This document shows, in pieces, positions 41,713 to 50,400 of a DNA stretch of 64,000 nucleotides. The notes under the pieces are model-generated. The model was not told the origin of the DNA and ran no database searches. It saw only the letters and a list, made by a program, of their open reading frames with translations. The stretch is taken from assembly GCA_910575795.1 (NCBI GenBank), contig CAJTGE010000007.1:826-64825 (forward strand), given 5' to 3'. A program made the translations under genes and the position numbers. The stretch comes from Clostridiaceae bacterium. GTDB taxonomy: Bacteria > Bacillota > Clostridia > Lachnospirales > Lachnospiraceae. The stretch's first letter is position 1. Every line of letters starts with the position of its first letter.

Positions 41713-43038
41713 ATGGCAAGAGAAAGCGAAGAGGAATTAACACGTAAAACGGATCTGCAAATGGTGATGTATGATTTTTATTTTGACAGGAACGGTAATT
41801 TTGTGCAGACAGAGGGGGAACAGGGGGTTATGGAGGGCATCGTGGCGGATCTCCTCACGCAGCACCAGGCATATCATAAGAGGATTTCAGATACACGGTA
41901 TGTTCCAGTAGGCTCTGTTCTTGCGTGTACAAATGGCAGTACGCTTGTAAGGATGGGAGCCGGGGAGACAACCGGGGTTTATGTCGGAAATGGTGCGCCG
42001 GTTATGACCTGTTCTGATTGTAAAGCGGGAGAAAACATACCGACTTTTGGCGGCTGCCGGGCCATTATGGTGAACGGGCTGCCGGGAAGGAAGCTGGGGG
42101 CATGGGGAAATGTGAACGCCCCGGCGGGAGAAAGCTATACGCCCTTTGGCGCTAAATGTGTGCCAGTTATAGACGGAGAGTGGAAACAGCCAGGAAAGGG
42201 CAAAGTTCTGATCTGGAGGCCGGCCGGGAAGGAGTATTCGTGCGCGTTAAAGAAAAACGCAGTTTTAACGTGCAGATACGGCGGGATCATTGGCGTGGTG
42301 GAAATCAGTGATGATATGAGAGAAGACCAGGATGAGAAAGTACAGCTTTCGCCATGGCTGTTTGGCAAAAAAGGAGAGCCCTCCAGACAAGATATCAGCC
42401 ACGTAATAGAAGGTAATGCATTACTTAGAGAAAAAAGAGATGACTTAGGAAAATCAAATATACCTATTTATGGAGCGGCATTTATTGATTGGTATTCTTT
42501 TATGGGCGGTGTAAGCAAATACCTAAAAAATCAGTACATAAATTCGGGAAAAACACCAGTTGTGAATCGGATCTCGGATGTTGAAGTTATATCAGAAGAA
42601 ACATATATATATGTGAATGACGATATGCGGTATTGGATAGGAGTAGGTCCAGAAGTAGCATATTATAATTATCATATAGATTATCCTGGAGAAGCGGCTA
42701 CTGTTGGAGAAGAACAATTTAAATTGGGTTCAGAAATAGATGTGGTTTTGAGAAATAAGGAGGAGCCGGGCAGTAGCTTAGTATATATTGAATGTATACT
42801 TGGGATGTTGAAAGCCCATACATATGCAGAGGATTATGTGAATGGAGTCTTCCAGACAGGGAAGGCCTATCCATACAGTGCGCAGGCTAATGAAAATGGG
42901 GACGCTCATAGGGACGGCTCTTATGTGGAATTTCTTCGTGTCAAAGAAGGAGAAAATGAAAAATTTCCAGATGAAAAAAATTGGAGAATGAGTGATTACG
43001 TTGTGGAAAAAATCATTGTGTATAAGAGGGGCTGGTAA
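41713..43038 (+). CDS. PAAR-like (DUF4280-type) tip protein with C-terminal extension, candidate effector
   Basis: The 441-residue protein has an N-terminal PAAR-like module (about 62-205; VPVGSVLACTNGSTLVRMGA, VMTCSDCKAGENIPTFGGC, CVPVIDGEWKQPGKGKVLI and LTCRYGGIIGV), which would cap the spike. From about residue 210 the DNA becomes AT-rich and a new domain begins. Its last 130 residues (YWIGVGPEV, GSEIDVVLRN, YIECILGMLKAHTYAEDYVN) match the end of the protein at 44595, so this is a mobile C-terminal domain, presumably the delivered activity. A lipoprotein gene follows after six bases. Confidence 0.8.
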   Translation: MARESEEELTRKTDLQMVMYDFYFDRNGNFVQTEGEQGVMEGIVADLLTQHQAYHKRISDTRYVPVGSVLACTNGSTLVRMGAGETTGVYVGNGAPVMTCSDCKAGENIPTFGGCRAIMVNGLPGRKLGAWGNVNAPAGESYTPFGAKCVPVIDGEWKQPGKGKVLIWRPAGKEYSCALKKNAVLTCRYGGIIGVVEISDDMREDQDEKVQLSPWLFGKKGEPSRQDISHVIEGNALLREKRDDLGKSNIPIYGAAFIDWYSFMGGVSKYLKNQYINSGKTPVVNRISDVEVISEETYIYVNDDMRYWIGVGPEVAYYNYHIDYPGEAATVGEEQFKLGSEIDVVLRNKEEPGSSLVYIECILGMLKAHTYAEDYVNGVFQTGKAYPYSAQANENGDAHRDGSYVEFLRVKEGENEKFPDEKNWRMSDYVVEKIIVYKRGW

Positions 43039-43044
43039 ACGGAC

Positions 43045-43986
43045 ATGAAAAAGTATTTTATAGTATCAGGGCTGACTGCCGCGCTGTGCTCCTGCGCGGC
43101 CTGCGGCTCTCCTCCCGCAAAACGCAATTTCAATGAGACAGAGTATTCCCGCGAAAGTGAAGAAAGCAGCCTGCAGGATACCATATCATCTGAACAGGAA
43201 TACGCGGAAGAATTTCCGGAAGAATCCTTTGCGACAGAAGAGGAGCTTCAGACGCTCAAAGCAATGATGGAGGAAATCGATTTTACAGATATTCAGGATT
43301 TCCCGGTCGATCCGCAATTATACGGGCCGGAAACCGATCGTATCTACAAAGAGGCGTTTTATAAAGCGCTTACGGAGCAGACACCCGTAAAACGCTACAG
43401 GGACAGGGGTGCAAATAAGGACGGGCGGCAGACATATTACCGGGAACTCGTGCGGGGGCACGAGCTTGCGATGATGAACGACAGCGAATTTCTGGAGGTC
43501 TTAAAAATTCTGGGATACCACTATATGGACTGGGAAGGGGACGGCCTCCCGGAGCTGGTAGTCCATTTAGACGGGTTTACGGTATTAAAATACGAGGCGG
43601 AGGAGGATGCGGTGTATGTATTGGAGAGGCAGGACGCAAAATCCGATTTTCTGGGGAGCAGCCAGTGGGCTGAATATGATTCCGGAGGGGCCGGCCACTG
43701 GGTATATGATTATGATTCGATGGACAGGGAAGGGAACAAGACGTATTTCAGGGCTATGGCTGACCTGGCGAGGAGCGGGGAACCGTTTGATTATTGGGGG
43801 TTCATGTCTATAAACGGAGTGGACAGGATAAATATAAAGGTGACAAAGGAATACTGGGAGGAAATGACAAAGGATTTTATGCATATAGTGAGATATGCGG
43901 ATCAATATGCGCCGCCGTATATGACGTTTGAAGAGATATTCGGGACATCGTACGGGCAGGGGGTAAAGGAAGAACCAGCAGATTAA
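43045..43986 (+). CDS. Lipoprotein, candidate immunity protein for the preceding effector
   Basis: The 313-residue product starts MKKYFIVSGLTAALCSCAAC, a signal peptide ending in a cysteine-rich, slightly atypical lipobox, followed by a Glu/Ser-rich linker. The mature part has an acidic loop MDWEGDGLPELVVHLDG, a calcium-loop-like DxDGxPEL motif that is also present in the lipoprotein at 45923. It follows the PAAR-like effector by six bases. Surface-anchored immunity would protect against an effector acting outside the membrane. No family recognised; role inferred. Confidence 0.7.
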   Translation: MKKYFIVSGLTAALCSCAACGSPPAKRNFNETEYSRESEESSLQDTISSEQEYAEEFPEESFATEEELQTLKAMMEEIDFTDIQDFPVDPQLYGPETDRIYKEAFYKALTEQTPVKRYRDRGANKDGRQTYYRELVRGHELAMMNDSEFLEVLKILGYHYMDWEGDGLPELVVHLDGFTVLKYEAEEDAVYVLERQDAKSDFLGSSQWAEYDSGGAGHWVYDYDSMDREGNKTYFRAMADLARSGEPFDYWGFMSINGVDRINIKVTKEYWEEMTKDFMHIVRYADQYAPPYMTFEEIFGTSYGQGVKEEPAD

Positions 43987-44000
43987 TAAGGGAGGGCGGC

Positions 44001-44591
44001 ATGTCAGGGAGGATTCAGGAAATGGGGCAGTCGATCCGGGAGTACAGGACAGAGCGGGCAGAACGAAAGCGCCGGTATCTGAAAGGCTGCTATGAAGAGA
44101 TAAAGGCAGAATTCCGCGGGCAGTTGGAATTTCTGGCAGAGGAAGGGCGCCGGAAAGCAGGAAAGGACAGCCGGGGGGTAATAGAAGCAGTATACCTGTA
44201 CCGGTTAATAACCAGCTCCTGTACGGAAAGCTATGAGTCGCTGCTTGGGATGGCGGATGCCAGCCTGTATTTAGATGCGGAAAAAACAGAGATTTACTGG
44301 TTCCCGGCCATGATTTACAGAAATATAGAAAAAGATATGGAGGAAGTGGGGGCCTTCCTGCGAAAACGGTTTATCCGTGTGGAGGAGTATGAACTGCTCA
44401 GGTTAAAGAGGGAATTATTAAAGGATGACTGGAAGCTGCTGCAGGAGATGTTTCCCTTGTTAGTAGAAGAGTCGGCGGATATTTTGTCCGGCAGCGGGCT
44501 GCCATTGGCGTCCAGCCTGCAGATTATATCCGGGGATTATATGGACAAACCGGAAATAAAAGAGGAACTTACGCTGGAGAAGGAGGAGTGA
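44001..44591 (+). CDS. Uncharacterised helical protein, paralogue of 57449-58042
   Basis: This 196-residue, mostly helical protein has an Arg/Glu-rich N-terminal coil and a central TSSCTESYESLLGMADASLY, TEIYWFPAMIYRNI region. The paralogue at 57449 has the matching YMRSSLADGYPWYRLNLYDE and VWLEVPVLAQCLGRI. In both modules it lies close to tip and cargo genes. I cannot assign a function; an adaptor or chaperone for cargo fits the pattern. It starts after GGGAGGG. Confidence 0.7.
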   Translation: MSGRIQEMGQSIREYRTERAERKRRYLKGCYEEIKAEFRGQLEFLAEEGRRKAGKDSRGVIEAVYLYRLITSSCTESYESLLGMADASLYLDAEKTEIYWFPAMIYRNIEKDMEEVGAFLRKRFIRVEEYELLRLKRELLKDDWKLLQEMFPLLVEESADILSGSGLPLASSLQIISGDYMDKPEIKEELTLEKEE

Positions 44592-44594
44592 GAT

Positions 44595-45926
44595 ATGGGT
44601 AAAAAGAAAAGCTCGTTTCATATGGGGAATCAGTTTAACGGGTATGGGGATACGGTATACTTAAAGGCAGAACCGGTAAAGGCGGCGCCGGTGTCCCAGG
44701 AAGATGTAAAGCTGACGCCGGATTACAGCAAAGAAGCGCTGGCCGCTGCCGGTGCAAACCCGGCTGTCCTGAACCCCGGGAATATGGATGAAGCCACACA
44801 GACAATGCTGGGGGCGCAGACATCATTAAACTATGTGGAGGTCACAAAGAGCGGTGAAGGGAGCTGCCAGGCAGGCTTTAAGATAGCGGCAGGAGGATTT
44901 GCGGACGCGTCTTATGCGACGTATAAGCCGGACAGTAAGCCGGTTAGAATTGGTTACCGTATGTATTTTTCTGTTACTCAGACGGCAAATCTGAAGATTA
45001 AGACAAGACGTACAACGCACGACGGGGCGCTGCAGAATGATGGGAGCAGGAATTCAGAATATTTGATTGCGCTGATTCCAAGCGGGCAGCAGATATTAGC
45101 TGTAACCGAAAACGGGGATCTGGCGTGTGGGCGGACAGAGGATGACACGGAAAACTATAAATGGGTTAAGGTGATGTGTATAGCGGAATTTGATAATGAA
45201 AAAGGAAAAAAGGGGGAGATGGTAGAGGGATGGGCTGTGAGACAATATGTAAGGGAGGACAGGCCGAGAGAGGTGCTGTTTAATGAGCTTTTTGATTATT
45301 CCAATATGGCTGTGATATACACGAGATTAGAAGATAATAAGGAAATAGTAGAAAAGAGGAATGTATTTGATAGCTGGTATACATTTCAGGATGGTGACAG
45401 TCCAAGTATATGCGGAAAAACGTATGGAAAATGGAACGTAGCGGTTGGGCCCAAGGTGCTTGACTGGGAGTACCCGTTATATGGGGAATGTACAGCGGAA
45501 GAAATGAAAGGTTTCAGTAAATGTATAAAGGTACATTTAACATTAAAGGATGAATATACCGGTGATCCGAATAAAAGCAGGAGACAGATTCTTGAGTGTT
45601 ATGTAAAGGATATAAAGGCACACTCTTTTGATATGTATCCGTATAGAGATTCCAATAAAAAAAAGAGTTTGCCGCCGGAGCATTTTATTTCTGATTTTGT
45701 ATCCGACGCTTCGGCTAACGTGATATGTGGGTTAGTCCAAACGGGCATACGTTATCCGAATGCAAGTAATGGGGCTGTTGTGGCTCTTAATGCGATAGAT
45801 GGCTCTGTAATCGAATTTGACGGCGGAAGGCTTACAGACTTTGGATTTAAATTAAGTGATTATAGCCTGAACTATGTGGAAGTCAACTATGAGACTCAAA
45901 CGCGTGGGGAGGATATGATACAGTGA
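44595..45926 (+). CDS. Candidate effector with SH3-like domain and shared C-terminal domain
   Basis: The 443-residue protein has a low-complexity N-terminus, an SH3b-like domain about residues 115-220 (TANLKIKTRRTTHDGA, SEYLIALIPSGQQILAVTEN, WVKVMC, GWAVRQYV), and a C-terminal domain shared with the PAAR-like protein at 41713 (WNVAVGPKVLDWEYP, CIKVHLTLKDEYTG, LECYVKDIKAHSF). SH3b domains often bind cell wall. It lacks a PAAR or VgrG part, so it would be loaded as separate cargo. Its stop overlaps the next lipoprotein start. Confidence 0.7.
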   Translation: MGKKKSSFHMGNQFNGYGDTVYLKAEPVKAAPVSQEDVKLTPDYSKEALAAAGANPAVLNPGNMDEATQTMLGAQTSLNYVEVTKSGEGSCQAGFKIAAGGFADASYATYKPDSKPVRIGYRMYFSVTQTANLKIKTRRTTHDGALQNDGSRNSEYLIALIPSGQQILAVTENGDLACGRTEDDTENYKWVKVMCIAEFDNEKGKKGEMVEGWAVRQYVREDRPREVLFNELFDYSNMAVIYTRLEDNKEIVEKRNVFDSWYTFQDGDSPSICGKTYGKWNVAVGPKVLDWEYPLYGECTAEEMKGFSKCIKVHLTLKDEYTGDPNKSRRQILECYVKDIKAHSFDMYPYRDSNKKKSLPPEHFISDFVSDASANVICGLVQTGIRYPNASNGAVVALNAIDGSVIEFDGGRLTDFGFKLSDYSLNYVEVNYETQTRGEDMIQ

Positions 45927-46906
45927 GAGTGAATCGAATAAAAAATGCAGTTGTGTGGAGTTTTCTAGTTTTTATAGCCATATATCTGCTTGGCTGCGAA
46001 AAAAGCTCCGAATTTAATATACCCTGTCATGTCCGGGCCGCGCTCCCTGAAAATTATATGGCGGAACCGGTTTCTAATTTAATTGGATATGTAACAGATG
46101 TCAGACAAAAATCCGATATCGAGACATACAGACATATCGATCATTTTCCGGATCTTATGGTATTTGCAGAACCGGAGGAAGTAAAACTAATCCAGGATAT
46201 ATATAACGAAATAGGGTTTACCGCAGAATATAAAGAGGGGAACAAAGAAACCTATGAATTTTACAGGAAAAAATATGAGCGGCTCCTGAGGGAAGGGCTG
46301 ATTGTTTACAGAAAAGACGGGGAAAGCAGCATCATGGAAGACAGATATGATTTAGAGGAGCTCGTGACAAACAGTCCTGACATGTATTTTTTTGATATGG
46401 ATGAGGACGGCGCGCCGGAACTGTGTATTGCAGATACAGCCGGGACATTCGTATGTAAATATGATCCCGAAACGGATGGTTATGTCTCCTGGTATGACAA
46501 TATAACTTCAGGCGGATGCATATTGGGGAGCAGAAAGATAGGATATAGCCATAATGACGATGAAGAATATCTCAACCAGATGGATGAGGATGGACAAATT
46601 GAAATAAGGATCGAATACGCGGCGTTAATGCGCCCCCAAAGATACATTGTATCTATTCCAGGATATATGGAACGCCTTCAAAAGGGGCAGATACCTGAAT
46701 CAATGAAAAGAAAGCTGTATTATGATGGACAGAATTATTTTGTACGTGTAACAAAAGAACAATATGGGGATCTGATCCAGGGACTCCATGAAGCAAGGGA
46801 ACAGGCCAGTCAGCACACCGTACCGCTGTCATATTTTATAGAAGACATTGAAGATGAAGAATACCAGTCAAAATATAACCTTAATTATAAACCTGAACAC
46901 AGATAA
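45923..46906 (+). CDS. Lipoprotein, candidate immunity protein
   Basis: A signal peptide with a good lipobox (IYLLGC) and a 300-residue mature part containing MYFFDMDEDGAPELCIADTA, the same acidic DxDGxPEL motif as the lipoprotein at 43045. Each of the two lipoproteins follows one of the two proteins that share a C-terminal domain, giving two effector/lipoprotein pairs. Start codons overlap (ATGA), so synthesis is coupled to the effector. Function inferred from context. Confidence 0.7.
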   Translation: MRVNRIKNAVVWSFLVFIAIYLLGCEKSSEFNIPCHVRAALPENYMAEPVSNLIGYVTDVRQKSDIETYRHIDHFPDLMVFAEPEEVKLIQDIYNEIGFTAEYKEGNKETYEFYRKKYERLLREGLIVYRKDGESSIMEDRYDLEELVTNSPDMYFFDMDEDGAPELCIADTAGTFVCKYDPETDGYVSWYDNITSGGCILGSRKIGYSHNDDEEYLNQMDEDGQIEIRIEYAALMRPQRYIVSIPGYMERLQKGQIPESMKRKLYYDGQNYFVRVTKEQYGDLIQGLHEAREQASQHTVPLSYFIEDIEDEEYQSKYNLNYKPEHR

Positions 46907-46967
46907 ACAGGCCGTCTCACTGACAGATATGGAGACAAGAGTCTGACAGCACAACAGGAGGAAACAC

Positions 46968-48296
46968 ATGGCAGGATGGTTTGAAAACAACATGTCCGCG
47001 ATCCGCGAATACCCCTTTGACTTTGACCGCTACCTTGAAGAGCGGCTGCGGGAGATAAACGACCTGGACGAGAGGCGCTTCACAAAGGAGCTCCTGCTGA
47101 ACGGCCTGGGCCGGGTGATCGGGTGCATGGAAGAAAAATACAAAAAGCTGGAACAGCGCATCTTTGAGGAAATGGAAATCCGCGCAAACCAGTATGAGAC
47201 AGTCATGACCATTGTCAGGCGGGAGCACTACGACCCGTCCAACGAAACGCTTTACCCGGTGCTGGAGGCGGACTTAAAACCTGACAGCCTGGCAAAAGTC
47301 CTGTCAGACGACAGGCGCAGGTTCGTCGAAACCATCTTCTTAGAGGCGGACGACGCGGCGCAGCAGGCGTTCGCCGCGGCCGGCCGCTTCCCGGGGAGCG
47401 GTATGTCCGGGGCGGAAGGGCGGATGTTCTGCGTGCGGCCCGCGGCGCGCTACCGGGAAGCGGTGGAACGGCTGTACCAGGTGTTCCAGGACAACCATAT
47501 CCCGTGGCAGACGGTCCATATGGGCTACCTGGACAAATTTTACGACGTGTATGCCGAAGCCTCCGGCTGGGGCGGCCCCGGGACAGCCGGGGAAGGGCCG
47601 CAGCCGGAGGCTGTTTCCGTTGACTACGGGGAATACGCGCCGTACATACGCCGCTCCATGATCCCTCTCTGGAACATGGAACAGCTCCCCTTTGACAGCG
47701 CGCAGTTCATGGTTCCCTGCACGGACGGCATTTACTACGAACACGAATTCCCGCTGCAGGGCCGCGGGGAAACGGACGGCTACCTGGCGCTCTCCAATGA
47801 GGACATCCTGGAGATCCGGCATGAAAAGAAAAAGATCGTCCTCAAGACAAAAAAGGAGATCTTCGAGGGCTGGCGGATCCTGCATATGATCCAGAAGCCC
47901 GCCGCGCGCTCCCTGGACTATGACGCGCCCTTTTTGACCAACCACAGGCAGGACAGCTTCATCCGCCGCTATGCGGAGCATAACGGGAGCCGGCTGATGA
48001 CCAAAACCGATCTGTTCCGTCGGATCATGGAGCTGGATACCGGGGATTTCATCGAGGCGGCGGGCTATGAAATCACGGACTGCGCCGGGGAAGCCCTGCT
48101 GGCCCCGGACATGAACTGGTTCGCACGGGACGAGCTGTTCCCCATGGAGGGCCGTAAGACGCTGGCGCTGAAATTCAAAGAAAAAAAGCCGGGGCACTAC
48201 TTAAATGGCAGCATGGCGCGCTTCGTCCTCTCCCAGCTCCAGATGGAGATCGGCGAATACCGCTGCGCCGGGATGCTTGAGGGAGGTATACAATGA
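46968..48296 (+). CDS. Candidate baseplate protein 1, paralogue of 54387
   Basis: The 442-residue protein begins MAGWFENNMSAIREYPFDFD and is nearly collinear with 54387. Both share a conserved N-terminal coil (EEKYKKLEQRIFEEMEIRAN), TVMTIVRREHYDP, HMGYLDKFYDVY, and the end TKTDLFRRIMELDTGDFIEA, NWFARDELFPMEG and GHYLNGSMARFVLSQLQMEI. It is soluble and large, without an enzymatic motif I can recognise. In this setting it is most likely a baseplate wedge subunit, but I have no named family. AACAGGAGGAAAC precedes the start. Confidence 0.6.
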   Translation: MAGWFENNMSAIREYPFDFDRYLEERLREINDLDERRFTKELLLNGLGRVIGCMEEKYKKLEQRIFEEMEIRANQYETVMTIVRREHYDPSNETLYPVLEADLKPDSLAKVLSDDRRRFVETIFLEADDAAQQAFAAAGRFPGSGMSGAEGRMFCVRPAARYREAVERLYQVFQDNHIPWQTVHMGYLDKFYDVYAEASGWGGPGTAGEGPQPEAVSVDYGEYAPYIRRSMIPLWNMEQLPFDSAQFMVPCTDGIYYEHEFPLQGRGETDGYLALSNEDILEIRHEKKKIVLKTKKEIFEGWRILHMIQKPAARSLDYDAPFLTNHRQDSFIRRYAEHNGSRLMTKTDLFRRIMELDTGDFIEAAGYEITDCAGEALLAPDMNWFARDELFPMEGRKTLALKFKEKKPGHYLNGSMARFVLSQLQMEIGEYRCAGMLEGGIQ

Positions 48297-48985
48297 ATTA
48301 TGCGTGGGAAGCAGCCCTGGCGGCGGACCGGACAGGGATTGCAAGGGAAGCGGTCCGTTACGTCCCGGCGCGGGACGGGAGCCCTTATGCGGAGATCGTA
48401 CAGGAAACCATCAACAGCCGGGACATCGAACAAAACGAGGTCAGGCTCAATCCCCTGTACCGTTTTTCACGGGAATTTGCCGCCCTGTTTGACATAAACA
48501 TAGAGGATTATGAGGCAAGCCGGCGGATCTTTTTCGATGCGTGCATGCAGTATTTCATCCGGCTTGACCTGCGCCAGGGGCTCTCCAGGCAGGAGTATGC
48601 CCTGCGCTTCCTTCTTGATGATTTGCTGAACGGGGTGTGCGGCAGCCAGGCGGGCGCTGTGATAAAGCGGTTCCCCAAAGAGAAGCTGCGCCGCCTGCTG
48701 AGGCTGGTATTAAAGCTGTACCGGTGCGGGAGCTCCATTTACCTGTTCAAAGAAGTCATGCGGCATATGTACCCGGATTCCCTGGTATACGCCGGCAATG
48801 AGGCGGCGCGCGAAGTGCTGGTCTATGTGGGGGTTAAGGAGAATGGGGAGGAACAGGAGAGGCTTGAATTCCTGAGGGATATGTTCCTGCCGGTGTATTA
48901 TGAGGTTTACCTGTTCTGGGATCATCATTTTGGGATCATGGACGTGGATGAGACGATGGAAATGGATGAGATGGTATTGTTTTAG
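48293..48985 (+). CDS. Candidate baseplate accessory protein
   Basis: This 230-residue soluble protein overlaps the preceding gene (ATGA). It has NPLYRFSREFAALFDINIED, a basic helix region (RFPKEKLRRLLRLVLKLYR), and a strongly acidic Met-rich end DVDETMEMDEMVLF. A decayed copy of its last 57 codons precedes the paralogous baseplate gene at 54387, so the two genes have travelled together, though in reversed order. Function unknown; structural role inferred. Confidence 0.65.
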   Translation: MNYAWEAALAADRTGIAREAVRYVPARDGSPYAEIVQETINSRDIEQNEVRLNPLYRFSREFAALFDINIEDYEASRRIFFDACMQYFIRLDLRQGLSRQEYALRFLLDDLLNGVCGSQAGAVIKRFPKEKLRRLLRLVLKLYRCGSSIYLFKEVMRHMYPDSLVYAGNEAAREVLVYVGVKENGEEQERLEFLRDMFLPVYYEVYLFWDHHFGIMDVDETMEMDEMVLF

Positions 48986-49043
48986 GCGCGCGGGTAAAAA
49001 CGGGAATGGGTATGGACATATGGAGAGGGAAAGGAGACAGGGA

Positions 49044-50366
49044 ATGAAGTACAAATTTAGCGTATGTTTGCTGGCATTGGCGCTGACAGCCTGCGGGAAT
49101 CCGAAACAAAATGATACGGATACAGGAACTGTAAGCCAGGCAGAAGTTTCACCGGCTCAGCCGGATATACCTTCGGAAGGCGGGGAGCAGCAGGCGGAGG
49201 CCCCGGAAGCGGCGCTGGAAGGAGAGTGCGAAGAGGCCGCGCAGAGCGATTTAGAGAGAATCATTAAGGCAGAGGGCGGCAGCGAACCGCCGGCTGAGGT
49301 TCCGGCCAGCGAATTTGATTTTGAGGATATGGATTATCTGTTTCTTGTAAAAGAGGAGATGGATCGTTCGGACAACCGTCAAACCAAATGGTATGAGTAC
49401 GCGCTGCTCGGCGGCCCGTATGATACATACGAAAAAGGCGCCGCGTGCTATATGGAAGTGAATTCCCTTTTTGAACGCTATCAGTATGACAGAAATTTTG
49501 ACAGGATGAAAGAGAGATTTGGCGGGGACTACATGAAGCAGTATTACCAGCGGCATATAACGGCGTTTTCGCCGGAGGCAGACCGGATTCTGTTAAAGTC
49601 GTATATAAATCCGCCAAACAGGCAGAAGGCTCTGTATGAGGTTCATTACTACAGGGGGGAACCAGGCAGGCAATGGCCCCAATACTGGCATTCATACATA
49701 TATCGCGACATTATATTCCCGGATCAGGTGAATTATACGAAGGGCATCCGGTTTGCCACCCTGAATGCCTGGTATTCATATGGCCGGCCGGACATTTTCT
49801 ATAAGACCAATATTTTATCCAATTACGATTACTGCCTGTTGAATGGGAGGCAATATAATATTTCAACGGAGACAGATGCAAAGGACACTGTATTTTATAA
49901 AGATGATATAAATCCCCAGGGAGACAGATGTCTTGGCATCTATTCGATTTCAGATAACAGTCTGGTATTTCAGTCGGAGGCGATCCCGAATTTTCCGCTT
50001 ACAATTGAGATTCTGGACTCTGCCCTGATTGCCGGTTTCCTAATGGAATCATCCAGCGATTTGAAATATATTAAAATAGATATGGAAACCGGGGAGGCAA
50101 ATGAGCTGCTTACATATCAGAGAGGGAGCTTTTCTCCGGACGGCAGATACCTGGCCTGCCCTGCCGTAACCGCGGACGGAAGAGGATTTTATATATATTC
50201 GGTGGAAACCGGGGAAGAGACGTTTATAAAAAGCTATGGAATAAAAACAGAGACGCCGGATGAATACCAGTTCTATAACAGCGGTGTCTATTGCTGGGTG
50301 AATAAGGACAAGATAGAGGAATTGAAAGGTCTGGCGCAGTTAAGTAAGGATCAGTTAAGGCAGTAA
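49044..50366 (+). CDS. Lipoprotein with beta-propeller-like C-terminal half
   Basis: From the ATG at 49044 (AAAGGAGACAGGG upstream) the 440-residue product has a lipoprotein signal with lipobox LALTAC, an acidic Pro/Glu/Ala linker, and a C-terminal half with TolB/WD-like blades (GSFSPDGRYLACPA, GFYIYSVETGEETF, CLGIYSISDNSLVF). It lies in the core between structural genes and the Hsp70-like gene. It may be an outer-surface accessory of the machine or another immunity protein. I cannot choose between these. Confidence 0.7.
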   Translation: MKYKFSVCLLALALTACGNPKQNDTDTGTVSQAEVSPAQPDIPSEGGEQQAEAPEAALEGECEEAAQSDLERIIKAEGGSEPPAEVPASEFDFEDMDYLFLVKEEMDRSDNRQTKWYEYALLGGPYDTYEKGAACYMEVNSLFERYQYDRNFDRMKERFGGDYMKQYYQRHITAFSPEADRILLKSYINPPNRQKALYEVHYYRGEPGRQWPQYWHSYIYRDIIFPDQVNYTKGIRFATLNAWYSYGRPDIFYKTNILSNYDYCLLNGRQYNISTETDAKDTVFYKDDINPQGDRCLGIYSISDNSLVFQSEAIPNFPLTIEILDSALIAGFLMESSSDLKYIKIDMETGEANELLTYQRGSFSPDGRYLACPAVTADGRGFYIYSVETGEETFIKSYGIKTETPDEYQFYNSGVYCWVNKDKIEELKGLAQLSKDQLRQ

Positions 50367-50400
50367 CTATTTTATATGATTTACACCAGAGGATTAAGGC

